Below, one piece after another: positions 55,398 to 64,000 of a stretch of 64,000 nucleotides of DNA. Positions within the stretch are counted from its first letter, which is position 1. Every line of letters starts with the position of its first letter. The stretch is taken from assembly GCA_010015805.1 (NCBI GenBank), contig ML978121.1, positions 3,658,001 through 3,722,000 on the forward strand, read 5' to 3'. Source of the stretch: Rhizodiscina lignyota. Taxonomy: Eukaryota; Ascomycota; Dothideomycetes; Aulographales; Rhizodiscinaceae. Under the pieces are notes generated by a model. It saw only the letters and a program-made list of their open reading frames with translations. It did not search any database and was not told where the DNA came from. A program made the position numbers and the translations under genes.

Positions 55398-57310
55398 ATG
55401 CTTACCGAATCTTTCGTCGCATCTTGCGGCCTTCCATCCACTGCAAAGTCGTCGAAAAACTCTACCTCAGCCCTCCGAGATGTCTCAATCGCTATCCACA
55501 CCCTCCATCCCCTCCCCGCACCGCGCCAGACTTTCAAGAAGAGCGCGACGGCGCAGAACTGTGTTGCTGTGAGCGATGAGCATATCTTCGCAGCGCAGTC
55601 AGACAAGGCAGTCGTCAATGTCTACAGCCGAGAGCGAGGGAACCAAGAGGCCATTGTGCCGTTGCAAGAGAAGGTGACAAGCTTGGCTGTTGCGGCGGAG
55701 GGAACAGTCGTGGTGATGGGCACAGAGGGAGGAAGGGTCATGCTTTGGGAGGTGTGCGAGCATCTAGTATTCCTAGATATGGTATATTTTCATGAAATAC
55801 TAACATGTGCTGGTAGACATGCACCGGACGCTTCATCTCAACGCCACCATCGCACCTACAGCCCGTAACCTGCATTGCGGTCTCTCCGACATCATCGTAC
55901 CTTCTCACCGGCTCTGCCGACTCCACGATCCATGTGTGGTCTCTCCCTACGCTCCTCTCCTTCTCCGCCCCATCATCCTACGCCTCTCCAGACAAACGCG
56001 ATCACAAAAGCCCAGTCCACACCTTTACCTCCCACCGAGCTCCCATCATGGCGTTGACCATCAGCGCCATCTCTGGCCCCGGCGCTCTCGCTGTATCAGC
56101 TTCCGAAGATGGAACGGCTATTGCGTGGGACTACGCACGAGGGCAGCCACTGCGGACATTCCTACTTTCTGCTGTCCCGAGAGCGCTGGTCCTCGATCCC
56201 GCAGATCGAGGCTTCTTTGTCGGATACACTGACGGCACGATCCAACTCATCGACTTCTTCAACTTGCCAGACGCGCAGCGACATAGTGAAAATGCCGTGA
56301 ACCCACTGTTCGCGGAAGGCGCAAGCGCAACGCCGATACAACCTCCCGAGTCAGAGAGGTGGAGATGCCCCGAACAACAAGGCTCTCCTGCAGGGGCGGT
56401 GCTGAGTCTAGCGCTGAGCTGGGATACTGTGACGTTGTTGTCAGGGCATGAAGGAGGTCAGGTCATGGCTTGGGATGTGGGGGGCAGAAAGTGGAAGAAT
56501 ATGACTGTCGCAATGATCGGCCCTGTTACGAATTTGCAAATGCTCGAAGTTGCAGGTCTGCCAGATCAGGGCCGAAAAAGGAAGAGAAGGTTGCGCGTGG
56601 AGAAGGTGGTTAAGCCTAGGTTCGATGATGTTGGCGGCAAGGTGCAAGGCCGAAGTGGGCAGATACCGGGGAACTATACGATTCAGGCGCAGTTGGTGGG
56701 TGATTTGAGCTGTGACATGTCGTTTGACGACAAGTCGAAGCGACCCGCACTGTTCGACGATGCTTTCAACTGTCCGACGGGCTTTCCTGTGCATATCCTC
56801 GAGGGCGGCATTGCAGAGCTTAGGGCATGGAGAACGCAGGGACAAACAAATCCTGCGGCTTCTGAGAAGGAGGGACCTGAAGAAGATTTCGTAGCTCTGG
56901 ATAACGAAAGCGAGAAGGGCAAAGGAAAGAAGAAGGCCCAGGACACTCCAAATATGACGATTGAGCAACAGAATGAGGCCTTAAGAAAGAAGGTTGAGGC
57001 GCTGCAGAGAGTTCAGCGGGTCACTTTTAGACAGTTAGATGACTTGCGGGCAGAGAGGGAGAAATATCTGGCCCGGACTATTGAACAGTCTGAAAAGGGA
57101 ACACTCGAGAATACCGATCAAAGTGCAGAAGAGAGCATGGATGTCGATGGGGATGATGAAAATAGCGAAGCCCAGGGTCAGCTTGTCGCCGGAGCGGAGG
57201 ATCTAGTTGAGGAGATGGAACAGGAAGATGCAGAGGAAGAGGAAGCTAGTGACCAAGACGACGAAGTCGCCGAGGCGGAAGAGCAAGATGACTCGTCTGA
57301 CATGGGCTAG
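55398..57310 (+). CDS. IPI3: Pre-rRNA processing WD40 protein Ipi3
   Basis: Two exons, 55398-55751 and 55817-57310; 65-bp intron (GTGTGC...ATACTAACATGTGCTGGTAG) joining LWE to TCTGRFISTPPSHLQPVTCIAVSP. The protein has 615 residues. WD repeats: TSLAVAAEGTVVVMGTEGGRVMLWE, then SSYLLTGSADSTIHVWSLP, ALAVSASEDGTAIAWDYARG, FFVGYTDGTIQLIDF and LLSGHEGGQVMAWDV. The C-terminal 150 residues form a coiled coil (NEALRKKVEALQRVQRVTFRQLDDLRAEREKY) and a strongly acidic tail. Ipi3 (WDR18 in animals) works with Rix1/Ipi1 in the nucleus on ITS2 removal and 60S maturation, and in replication licensing. Start at 55398 chosen for MLTESFVAS. Confidence 0.92.
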
Positions 57311-57378
57311 ATTCTAGTGCACTATACGCTTGATACGTCCCGAGGCACGCTGAAAGTCTCACTTTCCCAGATCCAATC

Positions 57379-58241
57379 CTAGGTAAACACCTTGCCGCCG
57401 TTAGCACAGGTGGTCGAGCCGGTAATCCAACGCGCTCCCTCCTCACACAGAAACGCAACAATGGGCACAATGTCGTCAACTTCCCCAACTCGCGGAGCTG
57501 CAGGTGTGCTGTTAATATATGGATCGAATTGATCCAACAATTCCTGCGGCATCTCCCTGTGTACATTGTCAGTGGGCATGGCTATAGTGCCAAAGGAGAG
57601 AGGGTGTACTCACGTCCACATGTCCGTATTCACAGGCCCTGGATTCACATTGTTAACGGTGATCCCATATTCGTGGCCCAGCTCTACGCTCCACGTTCGG
57701 GCAAAGCTGTCCATGCACGCTTTCGTGGCGCCGTACGCAGTGTGCATCTTCCAGCCTGCAACAAGATCAGCAGGTCGAATCAAACTTTCTCGTGAGCCCT
57801 ACCTTCTCTCGACACCACACTCCCAATATTCACAATCCTTCCTCCCCTCCGCAGAAACGGCAGACTTTCCTTCACCAAGAACATCGGAAACCGAACATTC
57901 GTCGTGAAGACCTTCTCGTAATGCTCATACGTCACGTCCTTCAGATAGCACTCGTCACCGGCGGCAGCATTGTTGATGATGATGTCAATTCCGCCATCGA
58001 AAGACTCGACGGCTGTCTTAATGACCAGAGCGGGCGTGTCTTTGTCCATGCAATCTGCCTTTAGGGCGACTGCTTCTCCGCCGGCGGATTTGATGTCCTG
58101 CACCACGGAGTCCGCTGCGGCTGCGGTGGAGGCGAAAGTGAGGAGCACTTTGGCGCCGCGATGGGCTAGTTCTTTTGCTATTCCGGCGCCGATGCCGCGA
58201 GAACCGCCGGTGACGATGGCTACTTTGTTTGTGAGAGACAT
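57379..58241 (-). CDS. Short-chain dehydrogenase/reductase
   Basis: Three exons: 58241-57803, 57755-57614 and 57556-57379; introns of 47 and 57 bp; 252 residues, the usual size of classical SDRs. Rossmann motif TGGSRGIG (11-18), NNAA (90-93, a variant of NNAG), catalytic Ser141, Tyr154 and Lys158 (YGATK, created across the first splice), and NPGPVNTDMW after the active site. The C-terminal EEGARWITGSTTCANGGKVFT is typical of beta-ketoacyl-reductase-like SDRs. Probably NADP-dependent; substrate unknown. The stop lies 68 bp from that of IPI3 (convergent). Confidence 0.92.
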
Positions 58242-59608
58242 TGGAGGAAGAATGCAAGAGGAACTAAATGAGGATTTGAAGCAGAGGGAATAGGCCTTGA
58301 CCGCAACGGTAATGTAATAGACCAATGGAAAACCCCACAACCATAGACCAGATAATGTATCAAGGACATCTCTCAAGTATCTTTGATGGATATATGTAAT
58401 AGTCTTAAAGGATACTCACGTTACATAATTTTTATGGTCCTGCCGTTAGCCTGCTAAGTACCTGAGGCCCCTCTCTTGATAGTCCGATAAGGGTATGTAA
58501 ACGCGATATCGTAACCCGCGTTGCCTTTTCGCGATCTCTACAGTAGCCATAGACTTGAAGGCTTTGAAGTTTATTCCTACTAACGTTTGCAGTCAAGGCA
58601 ATGTCCCCTAAAGAGGAGTTGGGGTATATGCTTGAGAATTTCCATCCTTCATCGATTGCTTTCTTAGGTTAGCGTCGTAAACCTGTGCCTCCAAGGTGGC
58701 TTGACAAAAGAAACTTCGTCTCAGCTTCGGCTCAGCCTCGGAAATTTGAACCTGAAGGACTAAGGAGACGTCACCCTTTTTATTTTCCTTCTCACTTGCG
58801 GCGCACCACTCTCTTTTCCCTTTATATCCGTCTCTTAAATCTCCTTTCCTACCTGTTGGAAATACTCCAGCCATCGCGAACTCCTCTTGTAACGAAGAGC
58901 GAAACACTTTGTCTTTTGAGCTTGGGATGGCAGACGGATACGACAAGTAGACAGCAGATCATCTACTTCCAACGAAAGGTATCTATGTACCTTCAACATG
59001 TTACTAACATGCCTTGTAATTACATCCCCCTCGGCTGATGGCGTTACCATCTCCATACCACAACCAACAACTCAGGATTCATAACATAGCAGCTCATCTA
59101 CCTCGCAGACCACACACAGGGCTAAGCTGAAGCTCGCATATACTAGAGTCCGGAGCCTTGACTGGCTTAGTAACCTTATTCCCTGCTGACTTTCGTACAT
59201 GTCATGTATATGCCTGCAGGGTTCTATGTTGACGAGGGATCGTGACGCTAAGGTAAACTAACAACAATCACCAGGTCTCTTGAAGCACTTTTTGCCACCT
59301 GGTTTCATCAATCAGGCCGATGCAACGTGTTCAGCACCTCGCCTCTCGCCCAGCCAACAATCGCTTTAAACTTTCAGCAAGTGACCTCGCTTAGAACTGC
59401 CGACCCGCCATATGCTTCGTAGCGAGTCTGATATAGAGCATCTGCGGGCTGCGTAGGGCACACTCTTTTATGATAGCATCCTCAAGGTGTACAAATGCGT
59501 GGACGAGGCAGGCAAAATTGAATGTGCCATCCGCTTGCTTTCAATCTCCTGCTTCGCTAGTAAACCTCAGTCAATTTGCGGACTTCTCAGTTCATTCAAA
59601 ATTCCAAG
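58242..59608. other. Divergent promoter region SDR / hydrolase
   Basis: 1.37 kb between opposite start codons. The SDR frame is open upstream of its ATG to 58376 without family similarity. No other gene or repeat recognised. Confidence 0.4.
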
Positions 59609-60567
59609 ATGCCCTTTATTACTGTCAAAGACGGTGCGGAGATCTTCTATAAGGATTGGGGCAATCCAGAAGGCCCCGTCGTCTTCTTTTCCCATGGCTG
59701 GCCCTTGAGCAGCGATAACTTCGAAGCTCAAATGTTCTTCATGGCAAACCAAGGCTGTCGTGTTGTCGCCCACGACCGCCGTGGCCATGGACGTTCGAGC
59801 CAGGTCTGGGAAGGCAACAATATCGATCAGTGGGCTGATGATTTGGCGGAGCTTTTTGAGAAGCTCGATGTGAAGGAGATGATGATGGTGGGCCACTCAA
59901 CTGGAGGCGGTGAGATTGTCAGATACTGTGCTAGGTATGACACGTCACGAGTCGTTCAGGTTCTCTCTGAGATAATACTAATAGATTTAAATTCCAGGCA
60001 TGGCACTTCGCGTGTGTCCAAGCTCGTGCTTATTGATTCAACCCCGCCATTCATGCTCAAGTCGGAGACCAACACGGCCGGAGTGCCTATCGAAGTCTTT
60101 GATGGCTTCAGAGCGGCCATGGAGAAGGATCGCTCCCAATTCTTCTTTGATGTGGCATCAGGCCCATTCTATGGCTTCAATCGCGAAGGTGCAAAGAAGA
60201 GTGATGGCATCATTTACAGCTGGTATGAGACCAACCCGCCCCATCAATTCAATGCGACTTCCATCGCTGTTATCTGACAAGTTGTAGGTGGCAACAGGGA
60301 ATGATATCGGGCTTCAAGGCAACCTACGACTGCATCTCATTCTGGCATACAGTTGATCAGACGGAAGAGATGAAGAAGATAGATGTTCCCACGCTTATCA
60401 TCCATGGAGATGATGATCAGATCGTTCCGATTGACTGCAGCGCTCGTCTTGGGATAAAGCTTCTGCCCAAGGGCAAATTGATTGAATTCCCCGGAGGTCC
60501 ACACGGCCTTCCGAATATAGAGCCGGTCTGGGTGAACGAGCGTTTGTTGGAATGGTTGAAGTCATAA
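59609..60567 (+). CDS. Non-heme chloroperoxidase-type alpha/beta hydrolase
   Basis: Three exons: 59609-59934, 59998-60222 and 60288-60567; introns of 63 and 65 bp; 276 residues. Intron 1 is stop-free and in phase, so an ORF scan reads through it; intron 2 restores YSWWQQGMISGFKATYDC. Oxyanion region FFSHGWPLSSDNF, HDRRGHGRSS, nucleophile Ser97 in GHSTGGGE, Asp in HGDDDQIVP and His in GGPHGLP. The short length, MPFITVKDGAEIFYKDWG start and these motifs match cofactor-free haloperoxidases/arylesterases best known from bacteria. True function is probably ester or lactone hydrolysis. Cytosolic, no signal peptide. Confidence 0.92.
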
Positions 60568-62479
60568 AGGCGACCCATGGAAAGCGGAGAAGCTCCTGTG
60601 GATGTATTTCTGCGGTTGCCAATGACGAGATGCGTCTCGATGCTGAAATCTCGGAGCTTTTATATAGTTGAATTCCAAAACTGCAACAGTCGTTTCATTT
60701 AAGCTCCGACAATTACAATTCCTCGTGATGTCCATTCCAAATAACTTTGAGGTCTCTCGATCCTTGTTCGGTGCTGACTCGCATCAGATCTCGGAGATGC
60801 GGCCAAACATCGGAGATTGTTCCCAGTCCAGCGAAACGACGTCAGATCGTCAACCAACCTTGGAAACAAAGATATTCGCCACAAAACATCGCAATTCGAT
60901 AATTGAAGTTTTGTCTTATGCTTCAGAAACTCAAATCACTCTCAAGCTGCTTATTGCCACTCAGGGGCGCCGAGGCGCACCCCGTTCCCCGGAGAACGTC
61001 TCCCTTGACCTCCGAATAGGATTCCTTTACATGAGGGACGACAGACTAGAAAATGGCATTTATATCCTGCTGGAAATATCGCGGATATAATGGCAATACT
61101 GACAATTCTCCTCCATTATCATTGTAGTGAGCGTATACGGCTGAATATCTCACTTGCTATGTATCGCAGCCTGCATCTTGCTTTTCACTGACCATCAACG
61201 GGTCCGGATGCTCATGTCCACAGCTTGGCATTCTGTCCCTACCCTGCTTGATGCATATCTCCTCGGTGATCTTTAAGAGCTTGGGAATTGTTGAGGTGTT
61301 TAGTGTGTGCGCCACGTCGATTGGAGTAGCTTTCTCCGGACTGCTCCACTGCCTCACCAGTCTTGGAAGTCTTTTGATATTGCCCGGCCGAGGCGCTTGG
61401 TGCTCTTAACTCGTATTTGGAATCTGGCACCCATCTGCTGTGCATCACTGTTCGCCTTCAGAACCTTCGTGTCACTGTGCAAGTGGATCGATCCGCTACA
61501 GCATCTGCGGGAGAGAAGGCTGCTTCACTGCATGTCGCCAGGGATGCATGTTGGTATGCAACCTTTGATATGCAGCCCAGCAGCGCCTCGGCCTCCCTTT
61601 CAATGGCCTCGACACTCTCCTCCCCACGTTTATGCGGACATCCCTGGCACTGTCTTAGAAGCATGGGCACCATTGATGCGGCATTTGTCCTTCTCAATGT
61701 GGACTTATGCAACGAAGTCGGTCACACTTCCACAAGCAGTGAAAGAACCCTCGCATCGACACGCTTCGAGTGGATGGAAGGCGATTGGACTCCCCTCTAC
61801 CGCAAACTCTGAGCCAAATTGCTTGGGCCATATACTTTCTCCACATTGATCGGTTCCAGTTCCCTGATAGCCTTCAGCTTTGATCATTCGGGTAACTGAT
61901 AAAGCTATCGTCTTGGTTACATCTACAGCGTCGCTTCACCGCATCGCAGCTTAGGGCCTCGTATGGCAGCCATTCCCGAGCCGCCGCAACCACATGAAAA
62001 CCCCAGCCGCGTGGGACTAGTGGGATCATCTCTTTCACTACGCTCAACTCGCTACATGAGCGCGGTTTAGGAAGTAAATGGCTTACAAATTGCCTGGATT
62101 ATGACATGGCAATGTGGTATTCCATCTCGAACCTTCGTGCCGGACTGCATCCTGCTATGCAAGACTAGTGTACGGAACGCACCTTCACGGGGCACGAATG
62201 CGACATGTTGAGAAGAGCTCGCATAGCTTCAACATATCGGTCATGGTCACCGACTCGATGAGGTCACCCGGAACTTGTACGCGCTGAATAGCCTGAACAG
62301 CGGTTTTACTCTCGAAGACTTTACCACGTAAGGTAACAGGAGAGCTCGATCGTTTTGTACCGTATCTATCGGCTAAAAGCATACCATTGTTTTGTAACGT
62401 CTTTAACAATATGACAAAGAGGTCCACTAAATGCTACAGCCGAGATCGCGTGCGTGCTAACTCGTCCTTTCCGGATAGA
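60568..62479. other. Featureless region (possible degenerate coding DNA 61.2-61.9 kb)
   Basis: No supportable gene in 1.9 kb. Between 61150 and 61890, overlapping frames of 60-180 codons are open on both strands, which could be the trace of a decayed gene, but I recognise no domain. A minus frame at 62185-62427 (80 codons) is likewise unassigned. Confidence 0.35.
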
Positions 62480-62749
62480 CTGAGCTCATCTTGATAGCGC
62501 TTCTGTCTATACTTCACGGAGTAACTCGACGCGCCCCAATAGTGTTAAGTCAGGCCGAGTTGGTAAAGCCGCCAAAAATACGTACTGTGACATGTGCAAG
62601 AAGGAATTCGGAATAACGCCCCACCATGGGAAGCATATTCGAGGCATTCACGATAAATTCCGTTATGTTTGCGAACAATCGGAAAGAGGTATCGCAGGGA
62701 CAAGTATTTGAAGAGACATGTGAAGACGAGGCATCAAATCGTGGGCTGA
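62480..62749 (+). pseudogene. C2H2 zinc-finger fragment with one-base frameshift
   Basis: The frame open from 62480 reads SRSNSTRPNSVKSGR, then TYCDMCKKEFG and HGKHIRGIHDKFRYVCEQ. At about 62680 the phase shifts by one base, after which GKRYRRDKYLKRHVKTRHQIVG and a TGA (62747-62749) follow. Put side by side these are two C2H2 fingers, the second broken inside its CxxC. No start codon or complete upstream exon was found. It looks like the 3' end of a dead transcription factor gene. Confidence 0.65.
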
Positions 62750-63147
62750 GGGCAGTGAAGGGGCGTGAAATTTGTTTGTCTAATTCCTTTAAACTAAAAT
62801 TTCTGTCTTGCATGGCGGCTAGGCAGGTATAACGAGGTAAGTCCCTTTACTGGGCATGAAAATAACAGCTCTTGTACCGACAAGTAACCAAAAATAGGGC
62901 AAGCGATCATGCAGTCGCAGCATACGGTCGAGTACCGGTTTAGTATTTCCAGGAAACCATTTCTGGGACTTCCGGCTCCTCCTGGTCTCCGCTCGACACA
63001 GACGTCCAACCTCATCCACTCTACATACCTAGGAATCAGCAATAGCAAGCCGTCCCTAAGAGAGATAATAAACAAGTACTCGAAAGACGTACGGGTGAGT
63101 TCGAGGGAATATCGGATCTAAGCCGAGCAGAATTGACGTTGAATACT
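62750..63147. other. Intergenic region
   Basis: Between the zinc-finger relic and the 3' end of the monooxygenase gene. Nothing recognised. Confidence 0.35.
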
Positions 63148-64000
63148 TTAACCCTTCTTGGAAACGCCGTTGACCTTCTCCAGTTCCTCTCTGGCACCGT
63201 CCCAGGGTTTTCGTTTCCCTTCATCAAAGAGCCTCATAATGTGTGGACTCATCAGGCCGTCCAATACCAGGCGGCAGAGTGCTCTATCGTTCCACCAAAA
63301 CTTCCAGCCTTCGACGCCATATCCAATTCGCTTTACAAGTCCCAGTCCAGCAGCCTGATCAGCCCACTTGAACCAATCCCAATTATTTCTGAAATTGGTG
63401 TTGAAGAGATCGCCGGTGCTTGCAATCTTACAAACGACTTCATGTTGTGCGTCGACGTGCTTGTTCATTTCTTCCAGTGACGGTAAGGAAGAATTGCCTT
63501 TCCATACTTGCGCAACGGCCATGGAGCATAGGTCGTAATTCAAACATGCCTGAGGCGTAAATGGACTTGTGCCCAGTATCGCGAAGCTGTCCGGATAATC
63601 GAGACTGAAGAGACCTTGGTACAATCGCGGGAGAGGCCGTCCATTGGCGCCTTTGAGTGTTGGCCAGTCTTTCCGCGTGTCTCTGCATGGATTAACAGCT
63701 GCATCGATGATTGAGTAATTTGCGCGAAAGCCCGTGCAGAAGATGATGGCATCGATGTTTTCGACATGTGAGCCGTCGTATAGCTCGAGAGTACCGCCAT
63801 TGACGCGTTTGAGGCCTGAGAGAAGTCCAATTTTCCCTGCATGGAGGTAAGGTACAAGATCTTCATTCATGGTCGGCCCGCCCCGTGTTGGTAGAGGGAA
63901 CGGATGAAGGTTCCACTCCGGTTTGACTTCCCATGTCTTGTCTTGAATTTTCTTCAAGCCAAATAACGCAGCCCGCTGAGAGAGATTTGGGAAGTACTTG
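63148..64000 (-). CDS. Flavin-dependent monooxygenase, C-terminal part (cut by window end)
   Basis: The frame is open from the window edge to a stop at 63148-63150, giving at least 283 residues of the C-terminal half. IDAIIFCTGFRANYS is the conserved ATG/FMO-identifying region near the second FAD/NADPH fold of flavin-containing monooxygenases. RLYQGLFSLDYPDSFAILGTSPFTP and the following YDLCSMAVAQVW are typical of fungal FMO/Baeyer-Villiger relatives. The N-terminal FAD (GxGxxG) motif lies beyond the window. These enzymes oxygenate nitrogen, sulfur or ketone substrates with NADPH; the substrate is unknown. No intron is seen in the visible part. Confidence 0.85.
   Translation of the reverse strand, partial: KYFPNLSQRAALFGLKKIQDKTWEVKPEWNLHPFPLPTRGGPTMNEDLVPYLHAGKIGLLSGLKRVNGGTLELYDGSHVENIDAIIFCTGFRANYSIIDAAVNPCRDTRKDWPTLKGANGRPLPRLYQGLFSLDYPDSFAILGTSPFTPQACLNYDLCSMAVAQVWKGNSSLPSLEEMNKHVDAQHEVVCKIASTGDLFNTNFRNNWDWFKWADQAAGLGLVKRIGYGVEGWKFWWNDRALCRLVLDGLMSPHIMRLFDEGKRKPWDGAREELEKVNGVSKKG

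Overview
The window is nuclear DNA of a filamentous ascomycete (Pezizomycotina). Genes are closely spaced on both strands and most carry short introns (47-92 bp) with GTANGT-type donors, CTAAC/CTGAC-like branch sites and YAG acceptors. Recognisable proteins fit this: an AspE-type septin, TRI12-type MFS pump, Zn2Cys6 regulator, EOS1, ELP6, RMT2 and IPI3. Dothideomycetes is my guess from the general feel of the proteins; it is not demonstrated. No virus, plasmid, CRISPR array, tRNA or rRNA gene was found.

Layout. 0.6-6.3 kb: a large-loop MFS transporter, a probable mitochondrial membrane protein and a secreted/single-pass Ser-Thr-Pro-rich protein. 6.3-13.6 kb is accessory: an intact germin-like cupin (11.5-12.2 kb) plus its upstream region is also present as a decayed, truncated copy at 8.0-9.9 kb. 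Between the two copies lies an AT-rich stretch with a 51-bp tandem repeat carrying telomere-like inverted motifs. 13.6-30.5 kb is a conserved housekeeping block: REV3 (DNA polymerase zeta), a FolB-type protein, a CFIm68-like RNA-binding protein, Sec61 gamma, a DCAF11-like WD40 protein and the septin. 30.5-35 kb is gene-poor, with a frameshifted SnoaL-like relic and an unknown gene interrupted by one stop codon.

35-49 kb: a Zn2Cys6 regulator divergent from an alpha/beta hydrolase, then EOS1, a GFA-type enzyme, ELP6 divergent from RMT2, a 2-oxoglutarate/Fe(II) oxygenase behind a cluster of GATA-type sites, and a TRI12-type MFS pump. 49.4-53.4 kb is decayed: an eight-cysteine (CFEM-like) membrane protein gene broken by a nonsense codon and tail damage, followed by a gene-free stretch holding two diverged copies of an unknown element. 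53.4-60.6 kb is again conserved: RPL37, an FSH serine hydrolase divergent from IPI3, an SDR reductase and a chloroperoxidase-type hydrolase. 60.6-64 kb is mostly featureless, with a frameshifted C2H2 zinc-finger relic, and ends inside a flavin-dependent monooxygenase gene.

No single new multi-gene system stands out. The observations most worth following are the decayed cupin duplication, the telomere-motif minisatellite, the GATA cluster, the broken CFEM-like gene and the stop-interrupted gene at 33.7-34.4 kb. All exon joins were made by eye from splice signals and protein continuity, with arithmetic checks of reading frame. No homology search was run, so family names rest on recognised motifs.
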